From: Gibbula magus
Taxonomy: Eukaryota > Mollusca > Gastropoda > Trochida > Trochidae
Direction: 5' to 3'
Assembly: GCA_936450465.1 (NCBI GenBank)
Contig: OW388293.1
Location: 40,506,982-40,570,981 of the forward strand
Length of the DNA stretch: 64,000 bases
Within the stretch, counting starts at the first letter, position 1; every line of letters starts with the position of its first letter. Positions 20,476 through 32,359 of the stretch are shown here, piece after piece. A model generated the notes under the pieces. It was not told the origin of the DNA. It made no database searches and worked only from the letters and a program-made list of their open reading frames with translations. Made by a program: the position numbers and the translations under genes.

Positions 20476-22833
20476 ATTTTTTTTTCTTTGTTAAAAATCG
20501 AACTTTAGATTCGAACTGGACCTTTAATGGCTAGGCTGATTGGGCCCAAATCAGTTGCGCTATTCCATAGTATGAGCTATTATCATGTAAAGTTTGGTCG
20601 AATTTGAGTCAGGCGTTTTTGCTGTAGAATGGATACAAAATCGGTGGAATAATAATAATAATAAAGACGCCAATAACAATAAGGATTCAACCATATGAAC
20701 AGTTCTGACAAAGAAACGAATTATAGATATACTTAAAGCAACCATTGATCAACACATATAAATTCTAGATGTAGCTAAAATATATTCCAGTATTTATAAA
20801 TCGTTTACATCTGTTTATAAGAGCATACTAAAAGTTTATATTCTTTGTGAAGGAAATGTTCTTGTTTAGAAAGAATTTTTTCAGAAACTTTTTCTATTTG
20901 CTGCTTATTTAAAGATGTAATATCTTCAAGATATACGCCTCAGATTTTGCTGGCTATATTTACAATAGACAGTTTGGTTTTGTTTTTGAACGAGACAACC
21001 CGAACAACGTCTGGATTGAAAAACAGAAAACTTTGAATACCGGTAAACGTTTTGTTAAAGAGAACAATGGTGACGTTAACGGCACTACCGAACAGCAAAG
21101 ATTAAAATCCATCTTTAACTATGATGTTGCACTTAATGTGTCGTCAACGCTATGCCATAATACACTTATATAACACACATTATAAAACATACCTTATGTA
21201 GGTTAATTTGATCTCAAGAAGTATCTAAGGTAAATCGTATGTTGCTAACAAACTAACCCTTCAACCAAAGGGAGTCGTAGCAGTTCAACAGATGTTACAA
21301 CAAAGAGTTTATACATGGAGCGTTCATAAAGCGAAGTATTTGTTCCTGAATGTGCTGCATCATACATTTACATAGCACTGAACTCGAGGGGTGTTCCTTA
21401 GCAATCAAATATGCCACACATGTTTCATTCGTTCAAACACCATTTTTTTTAATGTTACTTATTCAAATTGAGCAGTTCTTCGCTTATGAACAAAGCACGG
21501 GCTTGCTACCAGTAAGTCAAACCTGAGCCTTGTCAATCGTGATGTCAAACATGTCCCTCAATGAGCGATACCTCCCTTGGCAATTTTCCTTAAATATTAT
21601 GTGTGTCAAAAATGAATGAATTGTAATGAAATACCTGCTTCTGAAAACTTGGCTAATTAACAATCTGTTTACCTCTTCATTGAGGCTTCATTGGATGTTG
21701 GCAATTGGAAAGAACACAATGCAATGTCAATGGTCGAATACCACTCACCCCGTGAATAAATAAATTCTGCAGTTTTCCTTATTTGGTTTATTGGAGTTTT
21801 TATGCAAAGTTTTCATTCAGGGGTAAGTGCATATTGCTTTATGTCAATACTAAGTATTATTAATTTAGTTTCCCTCATCTAAAGCACACGTTTTCCTCGC
21901 CGAATGATTTCACGTCATGTCGCTTGATCTTACACACTAGCTACTGTAGCCAGTTTTGGCTGTAAATATTACTCATTGTGGAAGGTAGTGGGTACAAATT
22001 ATTGAACTTGCTAAAGCCATCAAATACATGCAATATCAGCCTGCATAGAACAGAGGCAGCGGAAGATCGAGGGGAGGTTTCAGGGGTTTGGGAGTTTGTC
22101 CCCTCCTCCCCTTCATCCCCCTTTTGAAAATTCCTGGATCCGACTAGGAAAGGTATGACAAATTACACGTCAATTGAAACGCTTGTAATGAACTTGTGAA
22201 CATAACTATATTTACTTTTATATTGTGAACCGAGTTAATATCTCAGTTAAATTAGCTGGATTAGAAACCAGCAGTTGACATTCGCCAGACAGTTTCGTTT
22301 CGTATTGCTCACTGTGATCAATAAGAGATGATATGGTGTGGTTATACAATTCTCTGTTCAAGTCGTCTATTGGGCAGTAATACACGTGTTGCCTAGCACC
22401 GATAGTTGGTGTATAATTTTTACAAGTGTGCTTCTATCAAAGTGGAAGTAGCACGTTGTTTTCGCTCAAATTATCGATGAAATGTATTTGAACAATAATG
22501 TCACCAATAGTAAAAACAAACCTTCTCTCCTCGAAAAATCAAGTTTAAAATGAGTGCACATGGTTCGGTAAAGTCATGGGATTCCTTTTGGTAATTCGAA
22601 TTGTGTTCACATTAAAATGTTTGCTTTATAGACAACTCCGTTCTAATCACTACGGATAATTATTGGTTTCTGTAATCAGATGTTTTACCCTCTACAGTAA
22701 ATATATATGACATAAACTATCATTATAAACGGGAAATTCGAAAAAAATTAAATTTGCCAAAATAAGTGCTACAGCCTCTTTAAAATCCCCCATCAAATTT
22801 GCAAAATATATTAAAAGAATATCCACAGTCTCT
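20476..22833. other. Intergenic, no gene seen
   Basis: AT-rich sequence without coding signature. One member of a C-rich dispersed repeat lies at 22056-22146 (listed separately). Confidence 0.5.
22056..22146. repeat. C-rich dispersed repeat (a)
   Basis: G-rich then C-rich stretch ending TTTTGAAAATTCCTGGATCC. Related endings occur at 52480-52572 and 61265-61336. Confidence 0.5.
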
Positions 22834-25800
22834 ATTGGCACACCATGTACACAGACAACCTTTTGGCACATCATGTACACAGACAATCTTTTGGCACACA
22901 ATGTACACAGACAATCTTTTGGCACACCATGTTCACAGACAACATTTTGGCACACCATGCACAGACAACATTTTGGCACACCATGTACACAGACAACATT
23001 TTGGCAAACCATGTACAGACAACCTTTTGGCACATCATGTACACAGACAATCTTTTGGCACACAATGTACACAGACAATCTTTTGGCACACCATGTTCAC
23101 AGACAACATTTTGGCACACCATGTACAGACAACCTTTTGGCACACCATGTACACAGACAACATTTTGGCACATCATGTACACAGACAACCTTTTGGCACA
23201 TCATGTACACAGACAACATTTTGGCAAACCATGTACAGACAACCTTTTGGCACATCATGTACACAGACAACATTTTGGCACATCATGTACACAGACAACT
23301 TTTTGGCACATCATGTACACAGACAACATTTTGGCAAACCATGTACAGACAACCTTTTGGCACATCATGTACACAGACAACATTTTGGCACACCATGTAC
23401 AGACAACCTTTTGGCACATCATGTACACAGACAACATTTTGGCAAACCATGTACAGACAACCTTTTGGCACATCATGTACACAGACAACATTTTGGCACA
23501 CCATGTACAGACAACCTTTTGGCACATCATGTACACAGACAACATTTTGGCACATCATGTAAACAGACAACCTTTTGGCACATCATGTACACAGACAACA
23601 TTTTGGCAAACCATGTACAGACAACCTTTTGGCACATCATGTACACAGACAACATTTTGGCACACCATGTACAGACAACCTTTTGGCACATCATGTACAC
23701 AGACAACATTTTGGCAAACCATGTACAGACAACCTTGTGGCACATCATGTACAGACAATCTTTTGGCACACCATGTTCACAGACAATCTTTTGGCACACC
23801 ATGTACAATGACAACATTTTGGCACATCATGTACACAGACAACCTTTTGGCACACCATGTACACAGACAACATTTTGGCACATCATGTACACAGACAACA
23901 TTTTGGCACACCATGTACAATGACAACATTTTGGCACATCATGTACACAGACAACCTTTTGGCACACCATGTACACAGACAACATTTTGGCACATCATGT
24001 ACACAGACAACCTTTTGGCACATCATGTACACAGACAACCTTTTGGCTCACCATGTACACAGACAACATTTTGGCACATCATGTACACAGACAATCTTTT
24101 GACATATCATGTACACAGACAACATTTTGGCACATCATGTACAGACAACCTTTTGGCACATCATGTACACAGACAATCTTTTGGCACATCATGTACACAG
24201 AAAACATTTTGGCACACCATGTTCACAGACAACATTTTGGCACACCATGTACAGACAACCTTTTGGCACATCATGTACACAGACAACCTTTTGGCACACC
24301 ATGTACAGACAACCTTTTGGCATATCATATACACAGACAACATTTTGGCACACCATGTACAGACAACCTTTTGGCACATCATGTACACAAACAATATTTT
24401 GGCACACCATGTACACAGACAATCTTTTGGCACACCATGTACACAGACAACATTTTGGCACACCATGTACAGACAACCTTTTGGCACATCATGTACACAG
24501 ACAATCTGTTGGCACACAATGTACACAGACAATTTTTTGGCACAACATGTTCACAGACAACATTTTGGCACACCATGTACAGACAACCTTTTGGCACATC
24601 ATGTACACAGACAATCTTTTGGCACATCATGTACAGAGACAACATTTTGGCACACCATGTACAGACAACCTTTTGGCACATCATGTACACAAACAATCTT
24701 TTGGCACACCATGTACACAGACAATCTTTTGGCACACCATGTACACAGACAACATTTTGGCAAACCATGTACAGACAACCTTTTGGCACACAATGTACAC
24801 AGACAATCTTTTGGCACACCATGTTCACAGACAACATTTTGGCACACCATGTACAGACAACCTTTTGGCACACCATGTACACAGACAATCTTTTGGCACA
24901 TCATGTACACAGACAACCTTTTGGCACATCATGTACACAGACAATCTTTTGGCACATCATGTACACAGACAACATTTTGGCACACCATGTACAGACAACC
25001 TTTTGGCACATCATGTACACAAACAATCGTTTGGCACACCATGTACACAGACAATCTTTTGGCACACCATGTACACAGACAACATTTTGGCAAACCATGT
25101 ACAGACAATCTTTTGGCACATCATGTACACAGACAATCTTTTGGCACATCATGTACACAGACAATCTTTTGGCACACCATGTTCACAGACAACATTTTGG
25201 CACACCATGTACAGACAACCTTTTGGCACATCATATACACAGACAACATTTTGGCACACCATGTACAGACAACCTTTTGGCACATCATGTACACAAACAA
25301 TCTTTTGGCACACCATGTACACAGACAACCTTTTGGCACACCATGTACAGACAACCTTTTGGCACATCATGTACACAAACAATCTTTTGGCACACCATGT
25401 ACACAGACAACCTTTTGGCACACCATGTTCAAAGACAACATTTTGGCACACCATGTACACAGACAATTTTGGCACACTACGTACAGACAACCTTTTGGCA
25501 CACCATGTACACAGACAATCTTTTGGCACACCATGAACACAGACAACATTTTGGCACACCATGTACAGACAACCTTTTTGCACACCATGTACACAGACAA
25601 TCTTTTGGCACATCATGAACACAGACAACCTTTTGGCACACCACGTACAGACAACCTTTTGGCACACAATGTACACAGACAATCTTTTGGCACACCATGT
25701 TCACAGACAACATTTTGGCACACCATGTACAGACAACCTTTTGGCACACCATGTACACAGACAATCTTTTGGCACATCATGTACACAGACAACCTTTTGG

Positions 25801-26645
25801 CACATCATGTACACAGACAATCTTTTGGCACATCATGTACACAGACAACATTTTGGCACACCATGTACAGACAACCTTTTGGCACATCATGTACACAAAC
25901 AATCGTTTGGCACACCATGTACACAGACAATCTTTTGGCACACCAAGTACACAGACAACATTTTGGCAAACCATGTACAGACAATCTTTTGGCACATCAT
26001 GTACACAGACAATCTTTTGGCACATCATGTACACAGACAATCTTTTGGCACACCATGTTCACAGACAACATTTTGGCACACCATGTACAGACAACCTTTT
26101 GGCACATCATATACACAGACAACATTTTGGCACACCATGTACAGACAACCTTTTGGCACATCATGTACACAAACAATCTTTTGGCACACCATGTACACAG
26201 ACAACCTTTTGGCACACCATGTACAGACAACCTTTTGGCACATCATGTACACAAACAATCTTTTGGCACACCATGTACACAGACAACCTTTTGGCACACC
26301 ATGTTCAAAGACAACATTTTGGCACACCATGTACACAGACAATTTTGGCACACTACGTACAGACAACCTTTTGGCACACCATGTACACAGACAATCTTTT
26401 GGCACACCATGAACACAGACAACATTTTGGCACACCATGTACAGACAACCTTTTTGCACACCATGTACACAGACAATCTTTTGGCACATCATGAACACAG
26501 ACAACCTTTTGGCACACCACGTACAGACAATCTTTTGGCACACCATGTACAGACAACCTTTTGGCACACCATGTACACAGACAACCTTTTGGCACACCAT
26601 GTACAGACAACCTTTTGGCGTACCATGTACACAGACAACCTTTAT
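22834..26645. repeat. Minisatellite, 26/28-bp units, about 3.8 kb
   Basis: Roughly 140 head-to-tail units, each built from TTTTGGCACA, then (C/T)CATGTA, then (CA)CAGACAAC(C/A). Units are 28 bp or, lacking one AC, 26 bp; a few are 27-28 bp variants (ACAATGACAAC) or shortened. Variation is confined to a handful of positions: CACACC/CACATC/CAAACC, GTAC/GTTC, and AACC/AACA/AATC. The forward unit contains no TAA, TAG or TGA in any frame, so the array yields overlapping open frames of up to 1288 codons; these are a consequence of the unit, not genes. Confidence 0.95.
24774..26525. repeat. 876-bp higher-order duplication in the minisatellite
   Basis: The order of unit variants from about 24774 to 25649 recurs from about 25650 to 26525, shifted by exactly 876 bp, including rare variants (an 8-unit run with CAATTTTGGCACACTACG, ACCATGAACAC, CCTTTTTGCAC). 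I noticed only isolated differences, such as CACCATGTACAC against CACCAAGTACAC at 25943-25950, so the duplication is recent. Confidence 0.85.
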
Positions 26646-26740
26646 GCTTTCAGTGAAAGTAAATTTTATTTTTGGCATGATCTTAATTTTCAATGTTTTA
26701 ATACGTTTTAAAATACGTTTTTCAAATGAAAAATAATTAA

Positions 26741-26835
26741 GGTGAGGACAGCGAATTCGAACTCGCGTCCTTTCGTGTAATCATGGATGTAGGGGAGTCC
26801 ATCTTGAAGGGGCGAGAGTTGCTTCCCTTCCGCCC
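26741..26835 (-). other. tRNA-like / tRNA-derived repeat fragment
   Basis: The minus strand ends with GAGTTCGAATTCGCTGTCCT, resembling a B-box and T-arm, preceded by a possible GATGGACT...ATCCAT anticodon-stem-like pair. There is no matching acceptor-stem 5' half, and the stems pair poorly. More likely a decayed tRNA pseudogene or tRNA-derived SINE than a working tRNA. Confidence 0.3.
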
Positions 26836-27480
26836 GGTTGCAAATGGAGATGCACACATCACACGGATAGCTAAACTGAATGTTGGTAGCGAATTCTAAA
26901 ATCTCCTTTACAAAAGTCACATTATAGAACAGTGAAGATTGACGTTCGTTAACTGCATATGTAACTCAAACTGCCTTTGTTACCTATGAGTATTTATAAA
27001 GTGTTTACTCTGTAGTTTTCGACTCGCGGTGAACATGTTTTGGCACTGCTTGATCATAATAATTGTTTCCGTAATATGCATTGCACAATGTTTGTTTTGT
27101 CATTTCTCAAATTAATGTAGATCTATATGAAATGAAGACTGAAGTATGTCTATTTACATGAAGCTATTACGCTATTACAACTGTGACGGTTATTACAGGC
27201 GTTCGAAATGTTAATGCTTGTGACGTCATTTTCAAAAGAAGTTCCGTCACTTGACCTCTGTAATTTGCATCTTTATCCGTATATGACCCCAACGGATACC
27301 GAAAATATCCGTTGCCTTTATCCTGCCGAGAACACCATCCATTGTATGATAAAATTGAGTATCCCACTCTAAAGTATATATTCTAACATGACACTATATT
27401 TAGAATGAAAATACTGCTTTCTGATTTGTTCCTCGTTTTAATTTTGGAGTAATTATTTTACCGATAATCACCTCTAAATA
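26836..27480. other. Intergenic, no gene seen
   Basis: AT-rich stretch. A 66-codon minus-strand frame at 27167-27367 resembles nothing I know. Confidence 0.45.
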
Positions 27481-27481
27481 T

Positions 27482-27883
27482 TTGCGACCGATTCACATTG
27501 CTCCGCGGACGTATACAATGATGAAAACCATCTCGAACGAGTGTAATCTGAATAAAATATATATCAATCATTGTGTCCGTGCCACAACTGTCACTCTGTT
27601 GTCACATGCTGGCGTAGAATCGCGTGAAATCATGAAAATCACGGGGCACAGAAATCAACAGTCGCTCGCTTCATACAACAGCGATTCATCCAATGAACAG
27701 AAGCGGCGTTATTCCTCTATTTTGCAAAATTCTTCCACTGCCTCCAGTTCACAATCCCAAATGACCCCATTTCCTTCTACGATGTCCTCAACCATGACAC
27801 AAAAAGCGTTCTTGTCAGGCTTTCTTCAAGTCTCAAACTCTTCGCTTGTAGTGAATAACTACTTTCAGAGTAGCGCCCCTTGA
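27482..27883 (+). pseudogene. Crypton-type tyrosine recombinase, C-terminal part (copy 1)
   Basis: Catalytic C-terminal part of a Crypton-type tyrosine recombinase (the family domesticated in animals as DUF3504/KIAA1958-like proteins). Visible are MMKTISNECNLNKIYINHCV, the arginine box HCVRATTVTLL, the second box MKITGHRNQQS and the probable nucleophile in LASYNSD. The tail is serine-rich, ending SSAP and a stop. The N-terminal DNA-binding half and the first catalytic arginine are absent and there is no ATG upstream in frame before the domain (the open frame begins at a TTG). Likely a transposon relic; it could instead be a terminal exon of a host gene, which I cannot exclude. Confidence 0.7.
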
Positions 27884-28203
27884 ATGGGATTGGTCCTTGT
27901 CGGCCTTGTAGGGGAGATAGGTCGGACTATGTATTTACTTGAAAATCGCTTCTGTGAGTCTGATGACTTCCAACATGGGTTTTCTGTTGATATTATCATC
28001 AATTGAATAAAGATAAGTTACATTGAAATAAGTTTTAGTGTTTGTTTTGATATTTTGATTGAAGCATGTTCTTTGAAAAGTGAACTGCACCGAAGGGTCG
28101 CGGGCGAGTGAAACCGGTCTGTACTGGTTTGACCCAAGCACAGCGCTTTGGCGCAAGACGAAAGAGTTCCTCATTATTTTCCTAATTAGTCATGTTAGAA
28201 TGG
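27554..28203 (+). repeat. 650-bp tandem duplication, unit 1
   Basis: Starts AAAATATATATCAATC inside the recombinase frame and ends TTAGAATGG. Repeats from 28204 with almost no differences (for example CTGTACTGG here, CTGAAATGG in unit 2). It holds the uninterrupted target sequence GGGGAGAT at 27911-27918, where unit 2 has an insertion. Confidence 0.9.
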
Positions 28204-28533
28204 AAAATATATATCAATCATTGTGTCCGTGCCACAACTGTCACTCTGTTGTCACATGCTGGCGTAGAATCGCGTGAAATCATGAAAATCACGGGGCACA
28301 GAAATCAACAGTCGCTCGCTTCATACAACAGCGATTCATCCAATGAACAGAAGCGGCGTTATTCCTCTATTTTGCAAAATTCTTCCACTGCCTCCAGTTC
28401 ACAATCCCAAATGACCCCATTTCCTTCTACGATGTCCTCAACCATGACACAAAAAGCGTTCTTGTCAGGCTTTCTTCAAGTCTCAAACTCTTCGCTTGTA
28501 GTGAATAACTACTTTCAGAGTAGCGCCCCTTGA
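28192..28533 (+). pseudogene. Crypton-type tyrosine recombinase fragment (copy 2)
   Basis: Second copy of the recombinase tail produced by the tandem duplication. The duplication joint places an ATG from the end of unit 1 in frame, giving MLEWKIYINHCVRATTV, then identical sequence through GHRNQQSLASY to SSAP and stop (113 codons). It retains the R, GHR and Y motifs but lacks the N-terminal catalytic part, so recombinase activity is not expected. Confidence 0.65.
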
Positions 28534-29890
28534 ATGGGATTGGTCCTTGTCGGCCTTGTAGGGGAGATGGGAAGCGGTCTTTTCGTAGGTGAAACCAGTT
28601 CGTAGGAGTGACCTTTTCGTAGGTGAAACCGGTTCGTAGAAGGTCTTTTCGTAGGAGGATTATTTTTTTAAATATATTATGTTTTAGGATATTGCTAAGT
28701 GTTTGTTTGTAATTGTTTTACTTTATTTTGTATAAATAGTGTCTTTTCACATTAAATTGTGTGTGTTTAGTCCGTACAGCGATACGAAACTGCATGAGGA
28801 TAGCTTCACAGCAAATGGCAACATGGTGACCACGAATGACCACGAGTTTTTTTAATAAATAATGATAAATTGTATTGTATGTTTTATTTTGTAATGCTAT
28901 TTTTGTATGCTTAATTTTGTAAAAGTATACGATGGTTTTGCAACCCCATCAGCTTCTTGATATATCTGTAAAAAAACAGTATAAATATAAGTAACAATTA
29001 AGTAATAAATAACTGTCAACTTGGAAATGTGTTAAGTAGAAAGTCTACTTGTTTTAACTTTTATATCTTATTTTTACTTGTTTTAACTGTTATATCTTAC
29101 TTTTACTTTACTGTTGTATTTTGCTGGTTTATATATCATAAGTGTTTGTATAGTTCGTGGATTAAAATAAATGAGTCTTCTCAGTTTAGGAAAGTTGTAT
29201 TTGTATGGAGTGAGATGTTTTGATTGTTGTAATGAGATGTTTTGATTGTACATTGCATTGTCGGCGACTTACCCGTTTCATCTTCAGCGGCACCAGCTAA
29301 TCTTCTAGTCGTTGCTGATTAGTCATACTTACCAGATTACTTTATTAAAAACAACATCACAAAACAAATAATATATATTTCATACCAATCATGTTTAAAT
29401 AAACCTCATCTATAATCTTACCAGATTAATTTATTTATTAAAACAACAGACGATCATAAAGATAACAAATAAAGACTGCAAATATTGTACATAATACAAT
29501 TTAATAATCCTCCTACGAACCGACCGTTATATCCTCCTACGAACCGACCGTTTTGAACTCCTACGAACTGGTTCCTCCTACGAAAAGACCTACACCCGGG
29601 GAGATAGGTCGGACTATGTATTTACTTGAAAATCGCTTCTGTGAGTCTGATGACTTCCAACATGGGTTTTCTGTTGATATTATCATCAATTGAATAAAGA
29701 TAAGTTACATTGAAATAAGTTTTAGTGTTTGTTTTGATATTTTGATTGAAGCATGTTCTTTGAAAAGTGAACTGCACCGAAGGGTCGCGGGCGAGTGAAA
29801 CCGGTCTGAAATGGTTTGACCCAAGCACAGCGCTTTGGCGCAAGACGAAAGAGTTCCTCATTATTTTCCTAATTAGTCATGTTAGAATGG
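28204..29890 (+). repeat. 650-bp tandem duplication, unit 2, split by a transposon
   Basis: Same 650 bp as unit 1, interrupted after 28568 by a 1029-bp element plus its 8-bp target duplication (650+1037 = 1687 bp). It resumes at 29598 and ends TTAGAATGG at 29890, immediately beside a palindrome. Confidence 0.9.
28569..29597. mobile_element. 1029-bp non-autonomous DNA transposon, 8-bp target duplication
   Basis: Flanked by GGGGAGAT at 28561-28568 and 29598-29605; the paralogous empty site is 27911-27918. The ends are inverted: GGGAAGCGGTCTTTTCGTAG at the left and, read from the right, GGGTGTAGGTCTTTTCGTAG. Each end carries several further copies of TTCGTAGG in the same polarity as the end. 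The interior is AT-rich with no transposase. The 8-bp duplication suggests a hAT-type (or other 8-bp-target) transposase acting in trans; the superfamily is not proven. Confidence 0.85.
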
Positions 29891-30051
29891 AGATAAATCC
29901 ATTCTGTTTTATATTTTGGGGTTGTATGTTGTGCATTTTTTACCCCTAAATTAACATTTCAAACCTCGCAAGCTCGGTTTGAAATTAAATTTAGCGGTAA
30001 AAAACGCACAACATACAACCCCAAAATATAAAACAGAATGGATTTATCTCC
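29889..30051. mobile_element. 163-bp near-perfect palindrome (foldback element)
   Basis: The left arm starts GGAGATAAATCCATTCTGTT and the right arm ends with its complement. The arms are about 75 bp with one or two mismatches (GTGCATTTTTT against GTGCGTTTTTT) around a short centre, TCGCAAGCTCG. It begins at the very edge of the 650-bp duplication. It would extrude a long hairpin. Confidence 0.85.
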
Positions 30052-30660
30052 TAAATAGATATGACTGACATTTTATAAAACTTGATTTAAATGCCAAACA
30101 TTATGTCAAAATTCAGAAACAGCGATTTAAGCATAATTTGCTCTTTGTAACACCAATCAATAACTTTTTCTTCCCTTTTAGCACCCTCAAAAATATTACA
30201 ATATAGTTGAATAATTTTAACAATACTTGAGTATTAACTGTAGTTTCCTAATAGAAAGACCGATAACTTTAAGTTACCTTTTAGCGCCCTGAAAAATATT
30301 ACACTCTACAGTTGAATCATTTTTTCAATACTTGAATACAAACTGTAGTTTCCTAATAGCAAGACCACTTCCGAATCACAAATATTGTCGCTGAATTGAG
30401 TTATCTACCTTTGACATTTGTCCTTTTCACAAGGACATAACTCTGTAATACATCTACTCTGATGAAAAATAATTATTATCCTTTGTTCCCATTACTAACG
30501 TTACAGTCCGTGTACATACTATATTATCCAAAAAATAGAGCCACTGACTCTGTAGCTCACCAGGCTTTATATAGGCTACAATAACTAATTCAAAATGTCA
30601 ACTTCTAGGTGAGGGGAATCACTTTAAATGGAAAAGATAATATAGGTCTTAAGGTCCTTA
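30052..30660. other. No gene; local duplicated phrases
   Basis: CACCCTCAAAAATATTACA and GCGCCCTGAAAAATATTACA (about 30182 and 30280), each followed by AGTTGAAT...TTGA and TGTAGTTTCCTAATAG, show a diverged tandem duplication of about 100 bp. Related wording (TTTTAAACAAGCTGACAAATATACTACCCCCAGTTGAATCATTTG) is seen near 12615-12655. Confidence 0.45.
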
Positions 30661-31150
30661 CCCCTCTGACCTATCTTTGAGGCCAGAGATAAAATCCCCT
30701 ACAAATAAAGACACACTTGAAGATTTAATTCATCACTGTTGTTTATTACCTCCCGTTGAAGAGCCATCAAATCTCAAGATGAAAATAGGTTTTAAGGTCA
30801 TGACTTCTGTGACCGCAGGGTCACAAAATCTAAAATTTAGAATCCCTATTGGCCAAGGAGTGTACACACAACTTTTCAGCTCTCTAGACCTTATGGAACT
30901 GGAGAAGAAGATGAAAATAGGTGTTTAAGGATGTGACCCATGTGACCCTATTTTGGGGTCACAGGGTCACCAATTTTACAATTTAGAATCCCCGTTGGCC
31001 AAGGAGTCTACACAAAAGACCAAGTGGTTCTGGAGAAGAAGACGAAAATGCGAGTTTACAGGCGGACGGACGGATGGACGGACGGGCGGACAGACGACGG
31101 ACACCATGGCATGCCATAAGCCCATCGGGCCTTTCAGGCCAGATGATCTA
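30661..31150 (+). repeat. Dispersed repeat with GGAC tail
   Basis: Two to three diverged units of about 140 bp, each containing GGGTCAC, then AAATTTAGAATCCC, then TTGGCCAAGGAGT and TGGAGAAGAAGA. They are followed by an imperfect (GGAC)n run (31062-31100) and CATGGCATGCCATAAGCCC. Similar units occur at 31800-32035 and 32368-32565. Such units with GGAC-rich tails are, to my recollection, frequent in bivalve genomes. The short ORFs through it are spurious. Confidence 0.7.
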
Positions 31151-31799
31151 CAAAACTAAAATTAAGGGCACAATATGAATTTTTTTAAGTTTGGGACTAT
31201 TGTTAAGTTTGGGACTTTTTTAGGAGTATTCTGTTTGGGGAAGTATATATATTAAACTGTCAAGTATACTATCGATCAAATGTTTAGACTCACTAATGGT
31301 AATGTAGCCACGAACTTGTTCCAAGCTACATAATGTCACCTTTTGTATTATAACAAATTAGAAATATGTGCATGTGATCCAACCTAATCATCTTATCCTT
31401 ATTTGCCACTTATGCCAGATCATTCCAAACAAGACAATCGATAAAGGATATTTTTTTAAATAAAGAATAAATGAAATTGTTCCAAATTTGGCGGGGGGAG
31501 GAGAGTTTCTACTTTAATATTACAATCTGAATACCCAAATATGCAAAAGACACAACTCCACCACTAGGTCTAACCACATACCAAGTTTCATAACAAACAT
31601 TGAACGGGTTTTGATATATATTGCGGACGGAGGCAGCTTTGCTGGGGGGATAATTACAGATACTGTCAATGCAGGAACGACTGTGCCGTAACATCAGACG
31701 TGCAACATTGAATGTGTTGGGAGTTTGCGTTCGGTAAATGATAAGATTGATTGAAATTTTGCACATTTTTTAAACCAACTTCATAACAGAACGCAATTG
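31151..31799. other. No gene seen
   Basis: AT-rich spacer. An 85-codon minus frame at 31509-31766 resembles nothing I know. Confidence 0.45.
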
Positions 31800-32035
31800 T
31801 TTGAGTCACCAAAATCTACAAATTATAATCTCCATTGGACAAGCAGTCTGTACATTACATTCAGTTTTCTAGGCCTTTGGGTTCTGGAGAAGAATATGAA
31901 TATTGTCTATGAGGCCCTTATTTGGGGCCACAAAGTCACAAAATCTACAAATTAGAATCTCCATTGGCCAAACAGTCTGTACACATTTCAATTTACTGGA
32001 CCTTTCGTTCTGGAGAAGACGTTGTAGGTTTTCAG

Positions 32036-32066
32036 CACAGGCGCCAGACCCTAAATATACACCTAC

Positions 32067-32120
<54 letters not shown>

Positions 32121-32359
32121 ATGTAACATATAAAGAAGGTATGACACTGTCCGCCATCTTGAATGCTGGCATAGGACCGGAACTGGTTTGCTGGCTCAAA
32201 TACGCTTTGTAACATTCGTAGACTGATCCAAGTTTACATTTCCGGTACTATGCCAGGATTCAAGATGGCGGACCGTGTCATACCTTCTTTATATGTTACA
32301 TAGGTAGGTAGATATACACTCTGTATACGTAGGTGTATATTTAGGGTCTGGCGCCTGTG
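32036..32359. mobile_element. 324-bp foldback MITE, 8-bp target duplication
   Basis: Flanked by GTTTTCAG at 32028-32035 and 32360-32367. The ends are CACAGGCGCCAGACCCTAAA and its exact complement. The inverted arms extend about 150 bp each, including TATGTAACATATAAAGAAGG and the CCGCCATCTTGAAT block. Left-arm differences include an expanded (TG)n(TA)n run at 32066-32117 absent from the right arm. The 8-bp duplication and CACAGG ends suggest a hAT-type source. No coding capacity. Confidence 0.88.
32066..32117. repeat. (TG)n(TA)n microsatellite
   Basis: GTGTGTGTG followed by about 20 TA dinucleotides, expanded within the left arm of the foldback element. Confidence 0.95.

Noticed and set aside
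22834..26645. CRISPR-like array
   Set aside because: Units are contiguous variants of one sequence with no unique spacers, and the context is eukaryotic.
22845..26711. 1288-codon ORF and many others in the 22.8-26.7 kb array as repetitive protein genes
   Set aside because: All three forward frames are open because the unit has no stop codon in any forward frame, the 26/28-bp units change frame constantly, and no codon-level constraint is visible.
26741..26835. Functional tRNA gene on the minus strand
   Set aside because: Only a T-arm-like end is convincing; acceptor and anticodon stems do not pair properly.
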